DNA from: Pandoraea anhela
GTDB taxonomy: Bacteria; Pseudomonadota; Gammaproteobacteria; Burkholderiales; Burkholderiaceae
Assembly: GCF_902459655.1 (NCBI RefSeq)
Contig: NZ_CABPSB010000010.1
Coordinates: 1-64,000 of the forward strand
DNA: 64,000 nucleotides
Direction of reading: 5' to 3'
In this document: one piece after another, positions 46,652 to 55,329 of the stretch
How the letters are laid out: each line of letters begins with the position of its first letter
Position numbering within the stretch: the stretch's first letter is position 1
Made by a program: the position numbers and the translations under genes
Notes under the pieces: model-generated
Told to the model about the DNA's origin: nothing
The model's input: the letters and a program-made list of their open reading frames with translations, nothing else
Databases searched by the model: none

Positions 46652-47766
46652 GACGACAGGGGGACCACGCCCTTCACGCGTGTCGTTCCGGTCGGCTCAG
46701 GCGGCAGATACCCCCAATCGGAAGTGTCGCGGCCCGACGCTCCGGCGCTCTGCGCCGACTTTCCTGCCTCTCCGGCCTGCCCTGCCTGCCCTGCCTCTGC
46801 GACTTCCGATGCCCCCGGTTTCGCGCTGCCCGCCTGCCCCGACGCACTTGCGGACGACGACGCCTGCGGTTGCCCATGGCGGCGGTGCCGCAGCACGGCC
46901 GGTGAGACGCGCTCGACGTGCCCGCGCGTGAGCACCGGCGACGCCTCGAGCGCCGCCAGTGCACGCGCCGCGCGCAGCATCACGAGGTCCGCGCGCATGC
47001 CGTCCACCCGGGCTTCGATACACAGCGCGCTCACCGCGTCGTGCACCTCGTCGCCGATCGCGACGCCGGGCAAGGCCTCACGGGCGTCGAGAATACGTCG
47101 ACGAAGCTCGGCCTGCGCCTGCGCATACTGCGCGTGAAACGCCGCCGGATCGAGATCGAACGCCAGACGCGTCTTCACGATTTTCTGACGCACTTGCGGA
47201 TCGAAGCAGTTTTCCAGCTCGACCATCAGCCCGAAACGATCCAGCAACTGGGGCCGCAATTCGCCCTCTTCCGGATTCATCGTGCCGACCAGCATGAAAT
47301 GCGCGGCATGCCGATGCGATACACCGTCGCGCTCCACGACATTGATGCCGCTCGCGGCCACGTCCAGCACCACGTCGACGAGCCCGTCGGGCAGCAGATT
47401 CACTTCGTCGACATACAACACGCCCTGATGCGCTTGCGCGAGCAGCCCCGGCGAGAACTTCACCCCACCGCCGCGCAGCGCTTCGTCGATGTCGAGCGTG
47501 CCGATGAGGCGCGCTTCGCTCGCGCCCAACGGCAGCGTGACGAAGGGGCAATCGGGCAACAGATCCGCGAGCGAGCGCGCCGCCGTCGATTTCGCGGTGC
47601 CGCGCGGGCCGCTCACCAGCACACCGCCGATCGAGGGATCCACCGCGATGAGCAGCAGCGCTTCGCGCAACGGCGTCTGAGCGACGAGCGCCGTCAGCGG
47701 GAACGGCGGCGGCAGCGGGGAAGCCGGGGAAGCCGTGGATGCGGCCAATTCGGTGTTCGATGTCAC
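46639..47766 (-). CDS. chlD: ChlI-like AAA+ ATPase, 0-frame product of chlD (cobaltochelatase small subunit)
   Basis: A 375-aa AAA+ protein: Walker A VSGPRGTAKST near residue 53, LIGTLDIDEALRGG, Walker B GVLYVDEVNLLPDGLVDVVL, VGTMNPEEGELRPQLLDRFG (sensor/Arg region), DLVMLRAARALAALEASPV. After residue 300 it becomes a low-complexity Ala/Gly/Gln/Ser linker. It resembles BchI/ChlI of Mg-chelatase, but the neighbours (cobN, cobW, NiCoT) indicate cobalt chelation. GTG at 47766 overlaps the cobN TGA (GTGA). Normal termination at 46639 gives the small subunit; a -1 shift at A7 yields the full ChlD. Confidence 0.88.
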   Translation of the reverse strand: MTSNTELAASTASPASPLPPPFPLTALVAQTPLREALLLIAVDPSIGGVLVSGPRGTAKSTAARSLADLLPDCPFVTLPLGASEARLIGTLDIDEALRGGGVKFSPGLLAQAHQGVLYVDEVNLLPDGLVDVVLDVAASGINVVERDGVSHRHAAHFMLVGTMNPEEGELRPQLLDRFGLMVELENCFDPQVRQKIVKTRLAFDLDPAAFHAQYAQAQAELRRRILDAREALPGVAIGDEVHDAVSALCIEARVDGMRADLVMLRAARALAALEASPVLTRGHVERVSPAVLRHRRHGQPQASSSASASGQAGSAKPGASEVAEAGQAGQAGEAGKSAQSAGASGRDTSDWGYLPPEPTGTTRVKGVVPLSSKKR

Positions 47767-50700
47767 GACGCTCTCCGTTCGATTTCGTGCCCGGCGGCCA
47801 ACAGATGACTTTCGATCTGCTCGCGATAAGCGCCGGGCGATTGCCACAGCCCCCGGCCAATCGCTTCGAGCAGGCGTTCGCACACGCCACGCAGCGCGTG
47901 CGGGTTATGACGCTGCATGAACTCGCGCGTGTCGGCGTCGTTCAGGCAGGCGTCGGTCACGAGTCCGTACTGATGGTCCGACACCACGCGGGCGGTCGCG
48001 TCATATCCGAACAGGTAATCGACCGTGGCCGCGATTTCCGCCGCGCCCTTGTAGCCGTGACGCTTCACCCCGTCGAGCCATTTCGGATTGACGACGCGCG
48101 AGCGGATCACGCGCGCGATTTCTTCCGTCAGCGGGCGCACGCTCGGCGCGTCCGCTCGGCTATGGTCTGCGTGATACACCTCGGGTTGTTGCCCCGAGAA
48201 ATGCCGCACGGCAGCGGTCATGCCGCCCTGAAACTGGTAGTAATCGTTGGAGTCGAGCACGTCGTGCTCGCGATTGTCCTGACTCTGCAAAACGACATCG
48301 ATGCTCGCCAGACGCGTCGCAAACACGCCATAAGCCTGCTCGCCGGCGCTGGCCTGCGCATAGGCGTAACCGCCGGATTCTCGATAGGCGTTTGCGAGAT
48401 CCTCGTCGGTCTGCCACAAGCCGTTGTCGATCATCTCCTGCAGGCCCGCCCCATAGGTGCCGGGACGCGAACTGAAGACCCGCCAGCCCGCGCGCTTACG
48501 CGCTTCGTCGGCGTCGAGTCCACGGGCGATCCACGCGTCGCGCTCGCGCAGCACACGCGCGCGGATCGGGTTGATGTCCTCCGGCTCGTCGAGCGCCGCC
48601 ACGGCCTGCACGGCGGCGTCGAACAGATGCATGACGTTCGGGAAGGCATCGCGGAAGAAGCCCGACACGCGCAACGTGACGTCGATACGGGGTCGCTCCA
48701 TGCCGCCCGGCGGCAGAATTTCGAAGTCCGTGACCCGATGACTGCCCGGCGCCCATTTGGGACGCACCCCCAGCAGCGCAAACGCCTGCGCGATATCGTC
48801 GCCGCCGGTGCGCATCGTGGCGGTGCCCCACACGGACAGGCCAATGGCGCGTGGGTAATCGCCGTGATCCTGCAAGTGACGCTCGATCAACTGACGCGCC
48901 GATTTCACGCCCAGCGCCCATGCCGTCTGCGTGGGAATCGCACGTGTGTCGACGGAGTAGAAGTTGCGGCCCGTGGGCAGCACGTCAGGTCGCCCGCGCG
49001 AGGGCGCGCCGCTCGGCCCCGGCGGCACGAAACGGCCTTCCAGACCGCGCCGCAGGTGGCGCAACTCCTCACTGCCGCAGGCGTCCAGCGATGGCAGGAC
49101 GTCGTCTCTCGCGCGCGTCAGCACGTCGCGCGTCGCAGGCAAGTGCTGCGTCTTGCCGTCGAGCGACGCGGCGTCTTCGCCGGTCAGCGTCTCCAGCAGG
49201 CTCGCCCCCAGCAACTCCAAACGTTCGCGCGTATCGCCCTGATGACGCCACGGCGCATCGCTTACCTGTGCGAGCAACGCCGGACGCGGCCCGTCCCACG
49301 GCGTCGACCATTCGGCTTTGAGCGGGTCGAACCGATCGTCGATGTGCAAGTCTCTCGCGAGTGCGTCAATGAGGCTGGCATCGCGCCCCTGGCCGCCGCG
49401 CACCGGAAAGCGCATCAGCGCGAGCAGCGTGTCGCGGCGTTCGCGCCCGGCCGGCGAGCGGCCGAAGATGTGCAGACCGTCGCGAATCTGCGTCTCTTTC
49501 AGCTCGCATAGCCACGTGTCCACACGCGTGAGCAGTTCGTCTTCCGCATCGGTATCGCTCGGGGCGGACAGGCTCAGCTCTTCGTGCAGACGGTGACGCA
49601 CGATGGTCTCGAGAATCGTGCTGCGCAGCAGTTTGGCGCGGCGCGCGTCGACCATCAGCGCTTCGTAATACTCGTCGACCTGCCGCTCCAGATCCTGAAG
49701 CGGACCATACGATTCGGCCCGCGTGAGCGGGGGCATCAGGTGATCGATGATCACGGCCTGGGCGCGACGCTTCGCCTGACTGCCCTCGCCCGGATCGTTG
49801 ACGATGAACGGGTAAAGGTGCGGCAGCGGCCCGAGCGTCAGGTCAGGCCAGCAACTGTCGGACAGCGCCACGCTCTTGCCGGGCAGCCATTCGAGGCTGC
49901 CGTGTTTGCCGACATGCACGACGGCATCGACATCGACCGTGTGACGCAGCCAGAAATAGAACGCGAGATAGGCATGCGGCGGGACCAGTTCGGCATCGTG
50001 ATAGCTGGCGTAATCGCCGTCGACACGCGAGCGCGAGGGCTGGATGCCGATGAACACGTTGCCGCAGCGCCAACCGGCGATCATGAAGCGCCCCTGCCGC
50101 AGCGTCGGGTCCTGATGCGCCGGCCCCCAACGCTCGTTGAGCGCATCACGCACGTCGGTCGGCAGTGTTGCGAAGGCGGCGAGATAGTCGTCGAGCGCGT
50201 AACTCTGAAAGGCCGGACGCAACGCGCGCATCTCGGGATCGTTCGTCACGCCGCGCGTCAGACGCGCCATGAGCGCGCCGCCGTCGTCCGGCAGGTCGTC
50301 GACGCGATAGCCTTCGTCCCGCAGCATCGTGAGGATCTCGACGACGGACGCCGGCGTGTCGAGTCCGACGCCGTTGCCGATGCGCCCCTCGCTCGCCGGA
50401 TAGTTCGCCAGCACCAGCGCAAGCCGCTTCTGCGCGTTGGGTTTGGTGCGCAGCAGACACCAGCGACGGCTGAGTTCCGCCACGAACGCGACGCGCTCCC
50501 TGTCCGGCTGATACCGCACGACATCCACTTCGGTGCGCGGGCAGCGATAGTCGAGGCCCTTGAAGCTGATCGCCCGCGTGATGATGCGGCCGTCGACCTC
50601 CGGCAGCGCCACGTGCATCGCGATGTCGCGGGAATTGAGGCCCTGATTGTCCTTGACCCAGTCGTCGCGATTGCCCCCGCTCAGAATCACCTGCAACACC

Positions 50701-51578
50701 GGTGCGTCGCTGCCGAAGATTTGCGACTGGCGCGGATCGTCCGGCGTCGAGGTGGAAAAGGCCGTGGTGTTGAGCACCAGCGAGACGTCGTGCGCGTCGC
50801 AGAGTTGCTGCACGACATCACGGCTGAGCGCGTCCTTGAGCGATGTGATCGCAATCGGCAACGGATTCAGCCCGCGCACGTGCAACGCGTCGATCAGGGT
50901 ATCGAAGACCCCCGTATTCGCCGCCTGCAAGTGCGCGCGGTAGAACAGGATCGCCACGACGGGCGCGCCGGCATGCCAACTGGCTTGCCAATCGTCCATC
51001 GTCGCGTTGCGGGTGTGCGATTGGGGATTGGGATGGTACAGCGTGGCGTTGGGCACCGCGACCGGCAGCGGCGGCTCGTCGCCCCAGCCGAGTGCGTGCC
51101 AGGCGATAGCGCGCAAGAACGCCTCGGCATTGACGGCCCCCCCCTGACGCAGGTAGCGCCACAGGCGCGTGCAGAACTCGGGGCTTGCCGTGCTCAGCGC
51201 GGTCAGATTCGGGTCTTCCTGCAAGTCGCCGGAGAACATCACCAGCATCTGGCCGCGACGCTGCGCCAACGCGACGATCTGCTCGATGCCGTAAGGCCAG
51301 TAAGCTTCGCCGCCGAGGTGATCGACCACCACGACGCGGGCATGTTGCAAGACGTCGTCGACATAGAAGTCGACCGACGCCGGCTGCCGCAGGTACGTGA
51401 CGTTGGCGAGCCGCAGACTCGGGAAATCGTCGCCCAGGCGCTCGACCACGCTCGCGAGCAACGACAGGGTCGTGTCGGCCGAGCTCAGCACGACGATGTC
51501 GGCGGGCTGCTGATCGATGCGGATGACGCCGGCGGCGTCGTCGACAAAACCGCCGGGGACTGTCCGTAACAGGTGCAT
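47763..51578 (-). CDS. cobN: Cobaltochelatase large subunit
   Basis: A 1271-aa CobN/BchH-type chelatase subunit: VVVVDHLGGEAYWPYGIEQI, AIAWHALGWGDEPPLPVAVP, VDAVVHVGKHGSLEWLPGKS, HLYPFIVNDPGEGSQAKRRA and FQGGMTAAVRHFSGQQPEVY are characteristic. It inserts Co2+ into hydrogenobyrinate a,c-diamide, with an ATPase pair that here seems to be the ChlD frameshift products. Length matches CobN (about 1250-1300 aa). It follows cobW by 19 nt and overlaps the chlI-like start. Confidence 0.95.
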   Translation of the reverse strand: MHLLRTVPGGFVDDAAGVIRIDQQPADIVVLSSADTTLSLLASVVERLGDDFPSLRLANVTYLRQPASVDFYVDDVLQHARVVVVDHLGGEAYWPYGIEQIVALAQRRGQMLVMFSGDLQEDPNLTALSTASPEFCTRLWRYLRQGGAVNAEAFLRAIAWHALGWGDEPPLPVAVPNATLYHPNPQSHTRNATMDDWQASWHAGAPVVAILFYRAHLQAANTGVFDTLIDALHVRGLNPLPIAITSLKDALSRDVVQQLCDAHDVSLVLNTTAFSTSTPDDPRQSQIFGSDAPVLQVILSGGNRDDWVKDNQGLNSRDIAMHVALPEVDGRIITRAISFKGLDYRCPRTEVDVVRYQPDRERVAFVAELSRRWCLLRTKPNAQKRLALVLANYPASEGRIGNGVGLDTPASVVEILTMLRDEGYRVDDLPDDGGALMARLTRGVTNDPEMRALRPAFQSYALDDYLAAFATLPTDVRDALNERWGPAHQDPTLRQGRFMIAGWRCGNVFIGIQPSRSRVDGDYASYHDAELVPPHAYLAFYFWLRHTVDVDAVVHVGKHGSLEWLPGKSVALSDSCWPDLTLGPLPHLYPFIVNDPGEGSQAKRRAQAVIIDHLMPPLTRAESYGPLQDLERQVDEYYEALMVDARRAKLLRSTILETIVRHRLHEELSLSAPSDTDAEDELLTRVDTWLCELKETQIRDGLHIFGRSPAGRERRDTLLALMRFPVRGGQGRDASLIDALARDLHIDDRFDPLKAEWSTPWDGPRPALLAQVSDAPWRHQGDTRERLELLGASLLETLTGEDAASLDGKTQHLPATRDVLTRARDDVLPSLDACGSEELRHLRRGLEGRFVPPGPSGAPSRGRPDVLPTGRNFYSVDTRAIPTQTAWALGVKSARQLIERHLQDHGDYPRAIGLSVWGTATMRTGGDDIAQAFALLGVRPKWAPGSHRVTDFEILPPGGMERPRIDVTLRVSGFFRDAFPNVMHLFDAAVQAVAALDEPEDINPIRARVLRERDAWIARGLDADEARKRAGWRVFSSRPGTYGAGLQEMIDNGLWQTDEDLANAYRESGGYAYAQASAGEQAYGVFATRLASIDVVLQSQDNREHDVLDSNDYYQFQGGMTAAVRHFSGQQPEVYHADHSRADAPSVRPLTEEIARVIRSRVVNPKWLDGVKRHGYKGAAEIAATVDYLFGYDATARVVSDHQYGLVTDACLNDADTREFMQRHNPHALRGVCERLLEAIGRGLWQSPGAYREQIESHLLAAGHEIERRAS

Positions 51579-51597
51579 GCGACGCGGCTTCCCGGAA

Positions 51598-52707
51598 TCA
51601 GACCGATGCGATGGCCGATGACGCCGATGACACCGAGGCGCCGAGCGCCACGTCGAACGCGCGCTGAAGCTCGTTGGCGTCCAGGTCCTCGCCGATCAGC
51701 ACGAAGCGGCTGTCGCGCGCTTCGCCATCGCGCCAGTGACGATCGAAATAACTGTCGAAACGCTTGCCGACGCCCTGAATCACGAGCCGCATCGGCGCGC
51801 CCGGCAATGCGGCAAAGCCCTTGGCGCGGTAAATCGTGTGGTTTCGCACCAATTCGCTCAACGCCGCGATGACCGTCTCGCGCGACGCCGCGCCCGCGAG
51901 CGAGGCCGACACCATGACCGAGTCGAACTCGTCGTGGTGGTGATCGGCGTCGTCTGCCGAGCCGTGATGGTCGTGACGCTGGTCGATGGTCTCCTCGGAG
52001 GCCGAGTTCAGGCCGAGCAGCACGCTCAGGTCGAGGTTGCCGTTGCTCGCCGGCACGATCTTCACGTGGGCGGGCAGTTCCTCGCGGATCAGCGCCGACA
52101 CGCTGGCCTGCGCCGCATCGTCGAGCAGATCGGTCTTGTTGAGAATGACCAGATCCGCCGCGCTCAACTGGTCTTCGAACAGTTCGTGCAGCGGCGATTC
52201 GTGGTCGAGATTCGGGTCGGCCTTGCGTTGCTCGTCGACCGCTTCGGGGTTCTCGGCGAATTGCCCGGCGGCGGTGGCGGGACCGTCGACCACGGTGATC
52301 ACGGCGTCGACGGTGAAGCTGTTGCGAATCGACGGCCAGTTGAACGCCTGCACCAGCGGCTTGGGCAGCGCCAGCCCGGACGTCTCGATGAGCACGTGGT
52401 CGATCCGGTCGCGGCGCTCCACCAATGCTTCCATCACGGGGAAGAACTCTTCCTGCACCGTGCAGCACAGGCAGCCATTGGCCAGTTCGTACAGCTGGCC
52501 CTCGGTCTCCTGACCGTTTTCGTCACAGCCGATGCCGCAACCCTTGAGGATTTCACCGTCGATGCCCAACTCGCCGAATTCGTTGACGATGACCGCGACG
52601 CGCAGACCGTTGGTGTTGGACAGAATGTGACGCAGCAGCGTGGTCTTACCGCTGCCGAGGAAGCCCGTAATCACGGTCACGGGGATCTTGCGCATGGAAG
52701 TCGACAT
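51598..52707 (-). CDS. cobW: CobW, G3E-family GTPase for cobalt delivery
   Basis: A 369-aa protein: Walker A TVITGFLGSGKTTLLRHIL, the metal-binding ANGCLCCTVQEEFFPVMEAL (CxCC), ETSGLALPKPLVQAFNWPSI, VILNKTDLLDDAAQASV, and a His/Asp-rich segment (DHHGSADDADHHHDE), as in metallochaperones. The C-terminal CobW_C domain ends near 350. CobW is thought to load cobalt into CobN. ATG at 52707 was used; ATG at 52695 and TTG at 52719 are alternatives and none has a clear ribosome binding site. First gene after the riboswitch. Confidence 0.93.
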   Translation of the reverse strand: MSTSMRKIPVTVITGFLGSGKTTLLRHILSNTNGLRVAVIVNEFGELGIDGEILKGCGIGCDENGQETEGQLYELANGCLCCTVQEEFFPVMEALVERRDRIDHVLIETSGLALPKPLVQAFNWPSIRNSFTVDAVITVVDGPATAAGQFAENPEAVDEQRKADPNLDHESPLHELFEDQLSAADLVILNKTDLLDDAAQASVSALIREELPAHVKIVPASNGNLDLSVLLGLNSASEETIDQRHDHHGSADDADHHHDEFDSVMVSASLAGAASRETVIAALSELVRNHTIYRAKGFAALPGAPMRLVIQGVGKRFDSYFDRHWRDGEARDSRFVLIGEDLDANELQRAFDVALGASVSSASSAIASV

Positions 52708-52907
52708 GGAAAAAAGCAAAGCGTGGTGGCACGCGTCGTCCGGCCGGTCGCATCATCGGTAAAGTCGGTGTCGCCGGCATGACCGTTCGACCTGCCAGGC
52801 AGGGAACGACCGCGCCGCCGGTGACGGCTGCATCGGGAAAGCGGAGCCAACGTGGCAAAACTGAAGGGGTGACTGCACACCGCCTACCCGCAGTGCCAAT
52901 CGTCTTC

Positions 52908-53164
52908 TCCGGCCGGTATCCGGGCTGACGAAATGGCCGCTTCACCTTCCCACGCCGCCATCACAGGCTTGAGCGCAGTGGTCTCGCCCCGCAAAACGCA
53001 TGCGGGGTTGAAGTCGGCCTGGCGTCGCATCACTGCGGCGCCTTCGTTTCACCGTTGCGGGGGCAGCACAGGCTGGGGCGTCGCGTCGCACCCATGGTGG
53101 GGGGCGCGCCGCCCGTCTGTTTCCCGTTTAACTGCGCACGCCTGAACGTGTGCGCGAGCACCAG
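52908..53164 (-). ncRNA. Cobalamin (B12) riboswitch upstream of cobW
   Basis: On the minus strand the ordered conserved blocks are: GGTGCTCG (53162-53155), AACGGGAA (53128-53121), GCTGCCCCCGCAACGGTGA (53067-53049), CCACTG (52981-52976), GGGAAGGTG (52951-52943) and AGCCCGGATACCGGCC (52926-52911). These match the AdoCbl-aptamer core including the B12 box. It lies 200 nt before cobW and should lower expression of cobW-cobN-chlD-NiCoT when cobalamin is high. Ends are approximate. The expression platform (52720-52907) shows no clear T-run terminator, so translational control is likely. Confidence 0.92.
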
Positions 53165-53174
53165 ATTAGCCGCG

Positions 53175-53203
53175 AGTGTAGGTGCCGGATACCGCCCCGT
53201 CAA
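53175..53203 (-). promoter_or_regulatory. Sigma-70 promoter of the riboswitch-cobW unit
   Basis: The minus strand has -35 TTGACG (53203-53198), a 17-bp spacer, and -10 TACACT (53180-53175). Transcription should start near 53167, a few nt before the first conserved riboswitch block. The position supports the riboswitch boundary. Confidence 0.78.
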
Positions 53204-53532
53204 GGCGACACGAGGGGGAACGCGCCGGCGCTCGACGGACGGCGGGCGGGCAGCGAGCCGCACAATGCCTGTGGTATGCTCGCCACCAAATTTTTTGGTC
53301 CCCCGGTTCTCTCGACGAGGGCGTTGCAGCGCATTCGTTCGCCCCCCATGGCGCTGAGCGCGCAGGCCCTCCTCCCCGTTGTCCCGCCTATGAGTCATCG
53401 TCATGCCCCGGTCCCGGTGGCGCGCTGTCGCCCGTTGAAGCGTCCCACGTCGCTTGCCACACCGGGCGCCGTTTTAGTCCCGTGCAGCGCCACCGCCGCG
53501 CGCCGCGCCCTGCAAGGCGTGCGGAGGGTGCA
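53204..53532. other. Upstream region of the cobA/E operon, 329 bp without a gene
   Basis: Contains an AT patch with ACCAAA and TTTGGT inverted copies (53284-53298) and a possible plus-strand -10 TATGCT at 53274-53279 without a clear -35. No second B12 box or riboswitch core was found on the plus strand. No coding frame is convincing. Confidence 0.4.
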
Positions 53533-54738
53533 ATGAGCCGCGCATGGCTGATCGGCGCGGGCCCCGGCGACCCCGAACTCATGACCGTCAAGGCGATGCG
53601 CGCCCTTGCCGTGGCGGATGTCGTGCTGGTCGACGACCTCGTGAACCCCGAGATCCTGCGCATGGCCGGGCCGCAAGCGCAGATCGTCCATGTCGGCAAG
53701 CGCGGCGGGCACGCGTCCACGCCGCAGCGCGAGATCGTGGCGCTGATGCTGATGCATCTGCGTGCCGGTCGCAGCGTGGCGCGCCTCAAAGGCGGCGACC
53801 CCTTCGTCTTCGGACGCGGCGGCGAGGAACTGCAAGCGTTACAGGCGCAGGGTGTGCCGGTCGAGATCGTCAACGGTATTACCGCCGGCATTGCCGCGCC
53901 GACGACGCTCGGCATCCCGGTCACGCACCGCGGACTCACGCAAGGCGCGATCTTCGTCACGGGGCACGGCGCCGGCGACGACGAACCGGACTGGCGGGCG
54001 CTCGCTGCTACGGGCCTGACGCTCGTCGTCTACATGGGCATTCGCCGTCTGGAAGACATCGCCGCGCAACTGCTGCAAGCGGGCATGTCGCCGCACACGC
54101 CCTGCGCAGCCATCGAATCGGCCACACTTTCGACACAGCGTCAGGTGATCGCCCCGCTGAGTACACTGCCCGCCGAGGTGCGCGCCGCTGCCATCGGTTC
54201 GCCGTCGATCATCGTGATCGGTGATGTGGTTTCGCTGGCGCATCCGCCCGGAACGGCCGCACCGACGCACGTGCCCGAGCGCCCCGCGCCGCCACGCATG
54301 CTGAGCGTGGGTATCGGCTTCCGACAAGGCGTGACGGCCGACCAGATCGAAGCGGCGGTGCGCGCGGCGCTGGGGCCGCATTCGCTCGCCGAGGTCGCCG
54401 CGATGGCGACGCTCGACAGAAAGGCCGACGACCCGGCGCTCGTGCGTTTCTGCGAGCGTCACGCCATTGCCTTGGTACGATGCGCACCTGCGCAAATCGA
54501 GGCGTGTCTCGCCGCTCATCCCCGCTTGCCACGCTCGGACACGGTATATGCCCACACGGGGGTGCATGCGGTATGCGAGCCTTGCGCATTGCTCGCCTCC
54601 CCCGGCAGTACCTCGCTCGCGCAGAAATATGCCGGCGACGGCATTACGGTGGCCATCGCGGTCATGCCGGGCGCCGCTACGAAAGACAACCTTCAGCACG
54701 ACGCTCAACCGGAGTCACGAAACGATGAAGACCGATAA
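53533..54738 (+). CDS. cobA: CobA-CobE fusion: uroporphyrinogen-III C-methyltransferase with CbiG_C/CobE domain
   Basis: A 401-aa fusion. Residues 1-245 are SUMT: RAWLIGAGPGDPELMTVKAM, VGKRGGHASTPQREIVALML, VARLKGGDPFVFGRGGEELQ, IVNGITAGIAAPTTLGIPVT, VVYMGIRRLEDIAAQLLQ. Residues about 262-385 match CobE/CbiG_C (LSVGIGFRQGVTADQIEAAV, LAEVAAMATLDRKADDPALV). Unlike the nas-operon SUMT (2486) it has the canonical GPGDPEL motif, so it likely feeds cobalamin. The ribosome binding site GGAGGG lies 6 nt before the ATG. It overlaps cobO by 14 nt. Confidence 0.92.
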   Translation: MSRAWLIGAGPGDPELMTVKAMRALAVADVVLVDDLVNPEILRMAGPQAQIVHVGKRGGHASTPQREIVALMLMHLRAGRSVARLKGGDPFVFGRGGEELQALQAQGVPVEIVNGITAGIAAPTTLGIPVTHRGLTQGAIFVTGHGAGDDEPDWRALAATGLTLVVYMGIRRLEDIAAQLLQAGMSPHTPCAAIESATLSTQRQVIAPLSTLPAEVRAAAIGSPSIIVIGDVVSLAHPPGTAAPTHVPERPAPPRMLSVGIGFRQGVTADQIEAAVRAALGPHSLAEVAAMATLDRKADDPALVRFCERHAIALVRCAPAQIEACLAAHPRLPRSDTVYAHTGVHAVCEPCALLASPGSTSLAQKYAGDGITVAIAVMPGAATKDNLQHDAQPESRNDEDR

Positions 54739-55327
54739 CGAATCCCACCTTCGCATGACACAGCGACGTCGCGAAGGTCACGAGAAGAAGCAGGCCGCCG
54801 CGACCACCGAGAAGGGGCTGCTGATCGTGCACACGGGCAACGGCAAAGGCAAGAGCACGGCAGCCTTCGGCATGGCCGTGCGCATGCTCGGTCACGACCA
54901 GCGCATCGGTGTCGTGCAGTTCATCAAGGGTGCGCTGCATACGTCCGAGCGCGATTTTCTCGGCAGCCACCCGCAGTGCGACTTCATCACGATGGGCGAC
55001 GGCTACACCTGGAACACGCAAAACCGCGACGCCGATATCGCTACGGCCCGCAAAGGCTGGCAAGCCGCCGTCGACATGATCGGGAGCGGCGACTACCGCA
55101 TGGTGATTCTCGACGAACTGAACACCGTGCTGAAGTACGAGTATCTGCCGCTCGACGAAGTGCTCGGGGTGCTCACCGCGCGCGGCGAGATGCAGCACGT
55201 GGTAGTCACCGGGCGTCATGCGCCGGACGAACTCATCGAAGCCGCGGACCTTGTCACCGAAATGCGGCTGGTCAAGCATCCGTACCGCGAGCAGGGCGTG
55301 AAGGCACAACAGGGCGTCGAGTTCTGA
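54725..55327 (+). CDS. cobO: Cob(I)yrinic acid a,c-diamide adenosyltransferase
   Basis: A 200-aa CobO/BtuR/CobA-type ATP:corrinoid adenosyltransferase: P-loop LLIVHTGNGKGKSTAAFGMA near residue 32, VVQFIKGALHTSERDFL, MVILDELNTVLKYEYLPLDE and VVVTGRHAPDELIEAADLVT. It attaches the adenosyl group to cobalt. It overlaps the end of the CobA-CobE gene and is 2 nt from cobB. Confidence 0.96.
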   Translation: MKTDNESHLRMTQRRREGHEKKQAAATTEKGLLIVHTGNGKGKSTAAFGMAVRMLGHDQRIGVVQFIKGALHTSERDFLGSHPQCDFITMGDGYTWNTQNRDADIATARKGWQAAVDMIGSGDYRMVILDELNTVLKYEYLPLDEVLGVLTARGEMQHVVVTGRHAPDELIEAADLVTEMRLVKHPYREQGVKAQQGVEF

Positions 55328-55329
55328 TC

